Below are positions 53,216-64,000 of a stretch of 64,000 bases of DNA, one piece after another. The stretch spans positions 444,612 through 508,611 of the forward strand of contig CAJNOP010000022.1 in the NCBI GenBank assembly GCA_905250075.1, given 5' to 3'. Position 1 is the first letter of the stretch, and each line of letters starts with the position of its first letter. Source of the stretch: Rotaria sp. Silwood1. Lineage: Eukaryota; Rotifera; Eurotatoria; Philodinida; Philodinidae. The notes beneath the pieces were generated by a model. The model was not told the origin of the DNA. It did not search any database and worked only from the letters and a program-made list of their open reading frames with translations. The position numbers and the translations under genes are program-made.

Positions 53216-55440
53216 TTAAAAACTATGTATTTTTTTGTCATGTGAATAGATTGATTCACCAATAGATTATAAATAGAGTTCGAGCAACATTTTTTAAACA
53301 TTTATCTGCTGTTAAAACTACATTTTTTACAACTAGATCGCATTAACCTTTTTAGATGATACTATCATATAATTACTTAGCCTAGAATAAACCGTCTGTT
53401 CACTATGACTAGATTAAAAGATATAATATTCTCATTCGGCATTGTAATTACTTATTTCATACTATCTATTTAAGGAATGAGAACTTTGTTGTATGATGAC
53501 ACAACATCATGGAAAAACGAAAATTACAGCTTCAAGATAAATACTTGTCAAATATCAAGCCCTATTAGATCAGAAGGCTTATTAATAGCAATGTAATTTC
53601 ATATATAAGGACTGTATCTCTCAATAATATAATTCGTAATAGAACACTTTTCTCTCTAAATATATCTGTTTTTCAATATGCCAATAATATCTAATACTTG
53701 CACAACAACTATGATCAGATCTTGATGAGTGTTATTATATAATGGATCGATTAACAAGAGAGTAAACTTACTGACATTCTATAAAGTATTATTCAAATCA
53801 TTGTCTGACTTGTCTTCATACATGTACATATGATGATACAATACTCGAACTTAAAGATAAATTGTTTTGAACAACGTTTATTAAAACTTTTCTTCATTCA
53901 CTCTTAAAATATTCTGGCTCAATTTTCTAAAATAAAAAAGGTTTTCACATTTTTGAAATAAATTCTTGATCGTTACAATTTAAAATGATTACGAATGGTT
54001 TTTTTAGAGAAGCTTTTTTTTATTCTAGAACATCTCCAATTGAGCACATTCAACAGGTATTTCTCATTTTTTGTTTGACTTTTTCGAGACTCCATAAAGA
54101 TTTCTTCAACGTTCAGGGGTTTCTGGAGAATTCTTATGAGGAAAAGTGATCTCTAGGTTACATTTTTCTCAAGAAGGATTTTTGATAAGCTCTATATACT
54201 CGTACATAGATTTTTTATAGACGAAAATGAGAAAGTCACTCACTCTATGTCCAACATCCAATCTAAAATTTGAACATGATCTGAGCTAGACAATATTCTT
54301 TTTCAATACAACGAGGTAATTTGATTGAGCTTACGAAACTAAAAGAATGCATTTTGTTTTCAGAAGCAGAAGCCACGCGTCCTTCACGCTTTCATAACCT
54401 GTACCACTGAAAACTGAATTTTGAATTTATAAACAAACATTTCAAGACCTCGAGAACGACAGAGAATATGTTCTTTTCTTTCTAGGAATGATATTGCATT
54501 ATCTACAACATGCTCATCAGTTTGAAGAATTCATTAGGAGGTACTTATGTAGAGAACGTCAAAGAAAGCCTTTCAGATGCAGTGTATACTCCTCTTGCTT
54601 ATGAATGTGTTCGTCCAACTTCAGAATACGTTATTTGTGGTAAAGATAGCTTTCCGTGTTTCGATGAAGGCGTTCTTTGTGGAGAGTATTTTTTACTGGG
54701 TATAGGAGATCAAACAATGGGTACATTGTTTTGAATATTTTAATTGTTGAACTCACGGGAAATTGAAATTACTTTGTAAAAAAAACAACCTGGCGTAATC
54801 GATAATTAAACAAGCTATTAAATTTTGGCTTCAATCTCTGCTAGCTGCTTAATTACCTCAGTCTATTGTTACGGTCACCATTCGTTACCGTAAACGGTTG
54901 CTTATACACCATATTCTATGGTGACTGGGATAGTGTAGATTTTTTCCTTGTTTGAAACTACATTCAATGTCGTTGTTCTTGATCATTCTATTACAATTTT
55001 CGATGGAACAAAACGGTGTATACGATAGAACGAAATCCATATATGCTGCCTATATGTTACAAAACAATCGCTTTTCAAAAACTTAAGTTCATTTTATATT
55101 TTACTCTCTTCTTTCCTTCTAATATCATTGATTATCACTTGCTACTACGATTATTCAACAAGAATAACAGCAAGAGGGCGCTAGTTTCCAATTAAATATA
55201 TATATACTATTCTAAAATATATTCCATTGGTGTACACGTCAATTGTAGTTCACCTCATTCTAATTGGCATATCCTCCATTCTCTCAATCTCCTATCATCC
55301 AGTTTCCATTCAAAGAGAATTTTGAAGTAGACTATCCAATCAAGTTCTTCTTGATATATTTATCAATCAAAAAATATCGTTCATTGTTTTTAATTGAGAA
55401 CAGTGATAAAATTATTTGTTTATTCAATCTTTTATTTTCT
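53216..55440. other. Spacer with one unexplained short open frame
   Basis: No splice-supported gene. The frame at 54510-54734 encodes a 74-residue Cys-containing peptide (YECVRPTSEYVICGKDSFPC, then FDEGVLCGEYFLLGIGD) whose composition is more protein-like than its surroundings. I cannot assign it. The 5' flank of the RPRD2-like gene lies at the end. Confidence 0.4.
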
Positions 55441-58400
55441 ATGGCTTCAACAACAACTGATGATCCTGCGACATCATCATCATCATCAAGTTTTGAAAAA
55501 CGTCTTACACTTGTTAATAGTACTCAAGAAAGTGTTCAAACATTATCATTATGGATTTTATATCATCGTTCTCAATATGAACATTTAATCAAAACATGGT
55601 TTAAAGTTTTAAAAAAATCAAAACCATTACATCGTTTAACATTATTTTATGTTGCTAATGATGTTATACAAAATGCTAAAAAACATAATGCATTAGTTTA
55701 CCAACAAGCATTTAAACCTTTTCTAAATTCTTCAATGATTTATGTTAAAGAAAATGCAATTAAAAAAAAAGTTCAACGTATACTTGAAATATGGCGTGAA
55801 CGTGGTGTTTATGATGAAGATTTTATTGATGAATTGTTAAAAAAATTAGTTGGTACTGAAGTTTATGAAAAAGATAAAGAAGTAACTCGTGTTATTTCTG
55901 AATTTCAAGTAAAAATTAAGAATTGATTTTTTTTTACTATATAAAACAAAGAAAAAACTTTTTTTTTTAATTTGTTTAGCCAAAATCATTATGTGAATCA
56001 TTGATACGTTTTAAACAACTTGAAGGTGAAACACTTGTTAAAGAACAAATGATAAATAATGATTTAAAACTTATTGATGGAATGTCAATTGAAAATGTTC
56101 GAAAACTGAAAGGTAAGAAAAAGAAACGTTGATGCATGCATTTGAAAAACAAAATATTCTTTTTATATTTAAGATAAAACATCAACTGATGCATATTATA
56201 TTGAATATGAAAATAGTCGAGAAAAATTTCAAGAATATGTTCGATATTTTGAACGTCTTTTAGAAGAACGTAAAACAATTAAACAACATTGTAAACAAGC
56301 TGAAATTTTTTATGATGCACAATATCAAGATGCTAATATTGTTGTTGAAGTTTGTATTATTATTAGTTTAGGTTTTCGTCAATAATATATATATGTCTTT
56401 CTCGATTTATTATTTATCAATAGGCATACAAAAATTTTGGTGATAAAGTAGCAACATTAAAAAAAAAACTTGATAGTTTAATAAGAGATTTACCTGAAAC
56501 TGTATCACCACCATCCGCAGATAATGTGCCATCACCAGGTAAGAATAAAATTATCTGTTTTTATTTTGTTCTTTATGTATTTATGAATATTACATTTATT
56601 CAATTGTATCTAATATTCGAATTTCATATAATCTTTAATTAAATACATCATATTATTTATCATTGCATTGTCTTTGTAAGATATGATTAAAGCTATAGCA
56701 AAATTAATGACACTGCGTGTCTGAACTTGCGTTCTTTTCCCCATCGATATCTGGCAGTTTTTTGTGTACATGAACAAATGAAGAATCAAGACTTTAGCTG
56801 TTCATTAGAAAATAAAAGCCAATGTAGTATTTTCTTGTTGTTTACATTTTCGTTACTCGACACTTGATAAATTAAAAATTTTCGTTTAGCTGAAAAGAGC
56901 ATCATGTTAACAAAACAGTTAATTTAGGATATTAGTAAGATACTCTCTCACCCACTCTGATCGTCATTTCATTCAAAGATAGTATCGATGTATAGAGCAT
57001 AAAATTCTCCATTCATGAGACCCACTCTGATCCATTCTCTTCAATCAATCTTAGACAAAAGAATCAAATATCATTTTTATGAGTCCACTCTCACCCAGAT
57101 CTTAACAAGAGGGTGTGAGTGTGGGTGCGAAGCGGGTTTGGACTTTGTGTGGGGTCTGGATATGGGTGTGAGCGTGGGATGTGTATAAGATGTGACGGTG
57201 AGTGTTGGTATGGATGGAGAGAAGATCCACATCCACACAGGCATACGCACTTCGATTTCCATGTCCTGTTCATACCCACGGCTAAACCCATACTCACAAC
57301 CACTACACATATACCCAACACCTAAACCCAAACCCAATCTGACAATCACACTCATATCCAATCTCATAGGATATAGGTGTGGGTGCTAGTCTAGCAGTGA
57401 GCAGAACGTGGAAATGGGAGTGCGTATGCCTGTGTGGATGTGTGTCTTCTCTCCATCCACATCCACACTCACCGTCGCACCTTATCCACATCCCACGTTC
57501 ACATCTATACCTAGACTCCACACAAATTACAAACCCGGTCCGCACCCACTCACACCCAGATTTCCACCCACATCCACATTCACACCCTCTTGTTAAGATC
57601 TGGGTCAGAACGGATGAGAGTGGGTGATAGTGGACTTATAAAAATGATATTTAATTCTTTTCTCTAAGATTGATTGAAGAGAATGGGGTCTCATGGATGC
57701 TCTATACATCGATACTATCTTCGAATGAAACGGTGGTCAGAGTGGGTGAGAGCGTATTTTACTAATACCCGTTAATTTATAATCGAAATTCGTCAAACCA
57801 ACAGTAATGCCGAAATCTTCAGCTGTAATAGAATAGTTTTAGTTGTATTTATGTAAATGAGATCAAGCAAGTAGAGAGCTGCGTGTTCACATTTTTGTAG
57901 ACCTAGGATGCGCAACTCTCTAACACTCAAGTTGACTTGTATTATGAACAATTAAGATTCGTCTCATAGATTTTTGAAGATTGTTACAAGAGAAAACAAT
58001 TCACGTCTATATATTGCCTAGCGGACAGTATAATTCTATATAGATGGCTTGAGAAAAATATCTCTTGATAAATATTGATGTACCGAAAGATGTTCTATAT
58101 TTCATTATTCTTTTAGTGACGTATGAGATAAGTTTACACTAACCATTCTTCAATTGTGGTTGCACATCGTCTTTGATTTGTTTTCAGTCCTCACAAAATC
58201 ATTTAGATTATCTTCATTGAGAAGTTAAGCTAACTTATTCATCAAAAACAGTGCATAGCTTTCTACAAATAACTTGTACACGAAAATTGTATTATTATAA
58301 TATGAATATTATTACTTTTAGGATATTTTATGTATCGTGAGAAATTTAACTACTTGACTTATAAATTGTGAAACATATTTATGGGTTAGAATTTTGTGAC

Positions 58401-59790
58401 GAAGATGTATTCATTATTTGTCTTTCTTTGACTACATAATTAAAATTTTTTTTTCTTATCATGCAATGTAGGGACTTCCACTGTATCCTATAATCTTATC
58501 TTACCGGAAGTTGTCTAAGAGCTTTGTCTTTATATTTTTCTTATTAATTATAAAATGTGCAACAATTTTTTCTTCTATTTCAAACAAAAAATGCTTTAAT
58601 ATTATCATTATTTTACAAAAAAAGTTAGATTCTGAATCCAGACTCAAGAATTACGAAAAATAAATTCAAATAAAATAAAACTTTTGTTTCTAATTAAGAT
58701 TTTCAGGAAATAAATGGCACATTATTTTTCTATATTGTATCATACACACAGTATTCAATTAAATAATAATAATTCTCATGTGATTCACACTGAACAAAAA
58801 AAAACAGATTTGATATAATCTGTGCTATATATCTGTTAGTTCTTCTTTGACTAGACATCTACTACACAGTATACAGACAGTGGCACAATATGAAATATTT
58901 GTATATATCTGTAATAATTTTAATTTTTTTATTATATAGGAAATACTCCTCCTGATTATCGTCAAACTGATATGGATTTATCTGATAATGAAGAAAATAA
59001 TTGTAAGTATTGTATAATTTTATATGAAAATAAAAATTTAATATTTTGTATCATAGCAAAATCTCCATCAGATCGCACCGCAAGTAAATAGAGTTTTTTT
59101 TTCTTCTTTGGAAATAGTAATTATAATATTTTTTTATTTATTTTGAAATAGTTGTACGAACAACACGTGCTGATCCTCGTCATCATCGTAAACATGTTCA
59201 TCATCGTCATCAATCATCTCAACAATATTTTGATGATGCTGATGAACGATCAAATAAAGATAATTCAAATTTATCACCATTAGTTAATGGTGAAAATAAC
59301 ACAACATTACAAGTAAATTTTAATTGTTATTAAACAACGAAAATTTTATTTAATGTTATTTTAGCAAACACCAATGATTGATGTTAATTTAATAACTGAT
59401 TTACTGATACAACATTCACAATCAACCGGTTTTGAAAAAAGTCTTGAAATGCTTACACAAACATTACGGCAACTTACAGATCCAAATGCAATACCACCGA
59501 CGACAACAACAACAACAACAACAACAACAGCAACTTCTTCACAACCATCTAATCAACTTCCTCGAACAAATCCGTTTGAAAATCTACTTATGAAACGGCT
59601 TCAACCATCAATTCCTCAAACAGTTCTACCACCACCACCGCCCGTTTCATCACAAGTTTGGTTTAATTCAACAACTCCTCAAACATTTTCATCGTCGGTT
59701 CCACCATTTTTTCCTCTTTCTGGTCAGCAACCACCGAATGTACCTATGGATTTTCATTCTCTACAACAATATCAAAATCAACGAAACTAA
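55441..59790 (+). CDS. RPRD2: RPRD2-like RNA polymerase II CTD-interacting protein
   Basis: Starts MASTTTDDPATSSS at 55441. An upstream in-frame ATG (55264) would add a hydrophobic leader unlike the family, so I rejected it. Residues about 15-155 form a CID domain, which binds the phosphorylated C-terminal tail of RNA polymerase II: LSLWILYHRSQYEHLIKTWF, HRLTLFYVANDVIQNAKKHN, VQRILEIWRERGVYDEDFID. A coiled coil follows (QAEIFYDAQYQDANIVVEAY, KVATLKKKLDSLIRDLPE), matching RPRD family dimerisation helices. An acidic DMDLSDNEENN motif, also in RPRD2, comes after a 2.4-kb intron. The C-terminus is His/Arg-rich, then has a threonine run, Pro-rich motifs and ends MDFHSLQQYQNQRN. It is much shorter than vertebrate RPRD2, which has a long disordered tail. 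Exons: 55441-55908, 55980-56112, about 56174-56350, about 56425-56539, then small exons from 58941 to 59790. Predicted nuclear. Confidence 0.85.
56540..58940 (+). other. 2.4-kb intron of the RPRD2-like gene
   Basis: The donor GTAAGA follows VPSP and the acceptor TTATATAG precedes GNTPPDYRQ. It holds the GC-rich foldback element at about 56930-57775. The rest is AT-rich and without coding sequence. Confidence 0.65.
56930..57775. repeat. GC-rich foldback palindrome with GTGTGGG-like repeats
   Basis: The left arm contains CTCTCACCCACTCTGA, GATAGTATCGATGTATAGAG, CTTCAATCAATCTTAGA, CAGATCTTAACAAGAGGGTG, and a run of degenerate GTGTGGG/GTGAGCG units. The right arm repeats all of these in order on the opposite strand. 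Arms are about 400 bp around a centre near 57350. GC content is visibly higher than the surroundings. Overlapping open frames of His/Pro/Ser or Gly/Cys composition on both strands here are products of the repeat, not genes. No clear target-site duplication was found. Confidence 0.8.
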
Positions 59791-59888
59791 ATAGCAAATT
59801 AGTTGACATTCATCTATTTGTTTGTTTGTCTGTTTGTTTGCTTTTTCCTATTTTTGTCTGCACTATGCATATATGTGTACATATATTA

Positions 59889-59894
59889 AATAAA
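59889..59894 (+). terminator. Polyadenylation signal of the RPRD2-like gene
   Basis: AATAAA about 100 bp after the stop codon at 59788-59790. Confidence 0.55.
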
Positions 59895-62800
59895 AGAAAA
59901 ACAAAGATAAGTGAAATATTCCTTTAATATAATAATCACTATTGATTCGCATATTCAAAATAGTCTGAAAAAAAAATCTCAATTTTAAACTACTTCAAAA
60001 TTTATATTTAACATAGAAATCTGTTCAATATGTAAGTTGTTATTGATTTGAACGAAGACAAGTAGATATACGGAGAGTCTATCTCATAACGATGCTTATT
60101 CATATTGATTATTTATTAAAAAAACAAGAACAATGTTGAAATTTTGTGCGAAATAAGAACAAGCAGTGTTTATAACTGTCATGTCACGTTTGCAATAATT
60201 GACAAAAGAGAATGAGCACATATGTTAAGATCATGAATGACATATAAAGAACGAGCCACTTTCTTTTCTCTCTCGTTGAAGGACTTAGAATGCTCTTAGC
60301 AAAAAATATATTACAGAAAAAAATATATCGAAAATTTTCTTTTCTAGAAAAATAGAAATTATCTGAGCGAAGTTAGAATCGTATTTTCATCTGTAAAAAT
60401 AGGAATAAAAAAGAACTAGAAAAAGAAATCGATATTATTTGCAAATTAAAAACAAAATCAATCAGACTGTCTTCATTCTTCTAAATTAATTCACGCATAA
60501 ACAACTTCGAATCTATACAAGAAATTCATCATAGATAGGTACAGTATATCTTTTATCAGTTAATATGATGACAATAACTGGTCAATAGGGTAAGCATTCT
60601 TTTTATTTGAGAAGAATATTGTATGAATAACAACATCATATTTGATGAAAAACATGTCAAAAGAATAGTACTGAGAATCATAGTCGAATATAAAGTAAGA
60701 TGATTTATTATGTTATAGATGAGTAAGAGAAAAAATCGGTTAGGAAAAGAATGTATATAAAAATCTGATGTTTTCAATACAACATTAAGTAAGAGTGAAT
60801 CAAAGGGAAATAGTAATGCATCAAGTTCTTTTCGTGTCATTTGTTTTTATAAAATGATACAACGACTGGTCTGTCTTAAAATGCTTTTTTCTACGAACGT
60901 CATAAGACATTTGTCAATGAGAAATTCAATTTATTCTGTTTTAGTTTTCTACGCTTACAGCAGTAAAGAGTCTAAAGATGGTAAAAGACGTAATAGTACT
61001 TATGTCTTAGTAACTTGATAAACAATAAAATGAATTGTAATAAATTTAATTCCTCATAGATCATTCTTATGAAAATTTCAAAAAGACAATTTAAAATTAA
61101 CTTATTCTTCATGCATCATCTGTTCTAACAGTTTTTGAAAAAGAGCTTACAAATGAGATAATCTTTGTACTGTCACTTCCTAATAAATTCTTCCAAATTT
61201 TTCTAATACATACAAGTAACAATCCAGAAGGATAGAAGGAATCTAGTCAATGTTGTAATCGACAAGCACGAATAAGATTTGATTAATTGATCTATTCATG
61301 CCTTTGACTGAGCATTTATATTTCATTTAAAAATAAAATTTATCATAAAACTTTCGACCAATTAGAAGATCAAGAATCGTCTATTTTGTCTTATCGTTCA
61401 TAAGTCTCAAGAAGGAAGTCTTCTATTAGGTCCCAAAAAAAGTGAGTGTTTTTGATTGTCTTGCCAATAATTCTTGATCTCAATTCAGTTTTATGCGATA
61501 CATCATTAATAAACGAGTTTATTTTATTTATCTCATATGTGTAAGATGAAAAAGAGTGAAGAAAGACCTAAAAAAAAAATACTAGTCTTTTTTGTAGAAC
61601 TTATTTAAGTCAATCATGTATGTTGAAGTTTGAATAGTATAGGTGGAGTTCGTTTAAGTGGAATGGACCATGAACATATTTATTAGTCTTAAGCTAATTG
61701 CAATGAGTACGGTTGTTCGCGAAGAAATACTCAAAATAACAGCAGCTGAGTACATATTCAGTCTTTTTTTTGAGTCTAGTTCAAAAAATACCTTTAAATC
61801 TCTCATACAAAAAGGAAAACGTTTTTACGATCAGAATAAATACCAAATAATGCAAATCTCGACATGTATACCTAAAAGTATGTTTTCTTCAATTATGAAT
61901 GCGCCGTTTGGTATAAAAATATTTGTGAATTTCTCGAAGGAAGTGCAAAAAAAAGAACAGATCTTTTCATTAATACACAACAGGGTTTTACTAAATATAT
62001 TCCTATCTTAGAAAGTTCTGCTCATGTGCGAATAAGCACTGCTCCTATTAGATTTAACGACCATGGGAATGTTTTTTTTCCCATATGATACTGAAAAAGA
62101 GCACTGAAATGACTTCATAATATGATCTCAATAGACTGTTGTTTTCTATTAGCTGTTTTTTTTCCTAACCCATAACTGACACATCATTATGGTATTGAAA
62201 GCAAAATATTGTCCACACTGAACTTAGATATTGTTATGGACATAAATACTACAAAAAAAGTAATAAACTGCAAGAGGTATTTTGGAAGAATTGATTGTCA
62301 GAAGGAGTCTTCTATTATGGGAAACGATGGGAAACTTTTACGATAGAAAAATTCTTCTCATGTGTTCAAAGCTTTATGAGCATGCGAACTAGATGATTCT
62401 TTGTCTAGTAAGTTTTATTTGTTATATATAATTAGATTGAATAATAGATTATATATACGTAGCTTTTCAAAAGGCAACTATTCAATGATTCAAGTAACTG
62501 ATTACTTTGTTAGAACTTTTCAGATATTGAACTTCTTCATGTATTTAACTTTATAAAATTTAGCTCTATTAAAACATCATCGTTTTATTTACTTTCGAAA
62601 AAGACACGAAACGATCTTCGTCGTATTTTTTTTTGTCATTGAAACAATGGGATATTCGTATGATCAATATGTGTATACATTTATTAATTAACCGAAGTAA
62701 CCTATTCATTACTCGTTTATCAAAACGATTCGAAATCTCATTGCACTGTTTGTAAAAAAAATTCAAATAAAAATGTTTCGACTTGCTGATATTGTTATTA

Positions 62801-64000
62801 TATATGAAGAGAGAACAGGAAAAAATGTTCTCGACTATCATTATGACAGCAGTGAAGATATAATGGTTCTCGGAAATCGTTATAACCCTCGAAGTCATTT
62901 CTCTAGAAATCATTAATAATCGATACAAACTAAAATTACCACATAAAATTTGATAAATTTCAGTAAGATGAATTCAATGATCCATGATGCATCGTAGCTG
63001 CGCCTTTTTAGTAATTTTTGTAGGGAAAAACGTTATACGAAACGAATTTTGAATAGGTCAACAGATATTTCGGTTGAGAAAAAAAAAAAACTTCCTGGTA
63101 TCAGAAAGGATTTCTCTCTTTCGCTCTAATTAGCATTAGATAGTGTCTTCAAAGAGAAATCAATTAATATAAGAAAATTGCCATTTTATTCATGATTTGG
63201 TATAGATATTAACGAAAAGATCTTGCCGAAGGTATAGTATGATAATTATGAGTTTTTATTTTCATATCATACTTTTTCGTCAGGATTACAATATAAAGGA
63301 GCTTCATTTTTTTTGTCAAAAGATAGAGCCTTCATTCCTTTATCATTTGAAACTATTTTCAATCTTTTTTATAAATCTATTTGTCATCATTTACATTTTT
63401 AATCTCGCAGAACAAAAAAAATGACAAGTATCTGTCAGTTCAAAGGCTATCAAAATTATCAAGAAAAGTGTAATATTACAGCAGTCCATATGCAGTCTCT
63501 GAACGTTTAATGTATTCTCTACAAAATGCTAAAAAAGCTAGGTGAAATTTAAGATCCAATGATAACAAGGAGTCTTATTTTCACTCTATTAGCGCTCATA
63601 GCTTGAGAACCTACATACGAGAAAAAGATTATTTTTTCTTGCCTAATAGTGACGGTTATCTAGTGAATTAAAACAAAGAAGAAACATTATTCAAAACGGT
63701 CAAGAGAAACCAAAGTTATTACGAATATCTGTCGATACTTGAAACCGTACAATCAGAATGTAAATCGCTCATAATTATCGTTAGCTATGGATTCTTTGCT
63801 AGAATAACAATTTATATTGATCTTTTGACTAGTTTAATTGATGATGTTCTCATAATATCAGTGTAATTTTCACTTTAATTGTTGCTGTTCTTTTTTAATC
63901 ATTGGAAACGTTTTTCTTTTTTGAATAATTAACTTAAAACAAGGAACAGGTTTTGCACAAATAATTAACATATTTCAGAAATGATATAAAATTATGTAAT
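59895..64000. other. 4.1-kb region with no recognised gene
   Basis: AT-rich, with no splice-supported coding blocks on either strand. Open frames at 60556-60840 (-), 61658-62011 (+) and 62569-62928 (-) lack recognisable motifs and have composition expected of random AT-rich DNA. I saw no inverted-repeat element here. Confidence 0.45.

Noticed and set aside
54420-54480. Similarity between CTCGAGAACGA-containing sequence here and at about 34306-34345
   Set aside because: Only about 35 bases match loosely; too short to claim a shared repeat family without a search.
55264-55440. Upstream in-frame ATG for the RPRD2-like gene
   Set aside because: It would add a hydrophobic leader not expected for a nuclear CID protein; the ATG at 55441 gives the normal N-terminus.
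57077-57627. Overlapping His/Pro/Ser and Gly/Cys open frames on both strands
   Set aside because: They are products of the degenerate G-rich repeat in the foldback palindrome, are mirrored in the two arms, and lie inside an intron.
61658-62011. 117-codon plus-strand open frame
   Set aside because: No motif, no splice context, and composition typical of random AT-rich sequence.

Overview
The window looks like nuclear DNA of an AT-rich animal genome. Coding blocks are broken by many very short GT-AG introns (about 45-90 bp), the protein families are metazoan (BBS2, DCDC1, BCR/ABR, RPRD2, PRMT3), two are ciliary or microtubule proteins, and there are no bacterial-type operons. A bdelloid rotifer (Rotaria/Adineta type) is my best guess. 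The reasons are the very low GC, the short introns, acceptor-like AGs just before several start codons (bdelloids use spliced-leader trans-splicing), and a GTGTGGG-rich palindrome resembling the TGTGGG repeat reported at bdelloid telomeres. This assignment is an inference, not proven.

Layout. 403-5547 (-): long Ser/Thr/Gln/Asp-rich, probably disordered protein of unknown family. 6690-9513 (-): PRMT3-like arginine methyltransferase whose N-terminal zinc finger has lost its ligands. 9616-11674 (-): uncharacterised protein with three Cys/His modules, only about 100 bp upstream of the PRMT3 start. 13712-14956: a mariner-like MITE and a decayed PAN/Apple-domain gene. 15158-27702 (-): a very large DCDC1-like gene with repeated doublecortin domains and a ricin-B/QxW section. 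27703-30258: spacer with a 1,010-bp hAT-like element. 30259-35136 (-): BBS2, with a MITE in one intron. 36642-44011 (+): BCR/ABR-type protein (weak DH, PH, C2, RhoGAP), divergent from BBS2, with a foldback element in one intron. 44296-45434: a large foldback element. 46105-47805 (+): PH-domain protein with a glycine-zipper-like segment and Gly/Asp-rich tail. 47806-55440: gene-poor, with a hAT-like MITE and an unidentified pseudogene. 55441-59790 (+): RPRD2-like CID protein with a GC-rich foldback element in its 2.4-kb intron. 59791-64000: no gene recognised.

The genes do not form one pathway. BBS2 and DCDC1 are adjacent and both concern cilia or microtubule trafficking, but adjacency alone does not show co-function. 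The most notable non-genic theme is that long introns and spacers hold non-autonomous DNA elements: three foldback palindromes, two TA-flanked MITEs and two hAT-like MITEs. The most notable genic themes are degenerate domains kept within intact genes (PRMT3 zinc finger, BCR DH domain), an unassigned repeated Cys/His module, and possible trans-splice acceptors. Exon boundaries were read by eye and can be off by a few bases.
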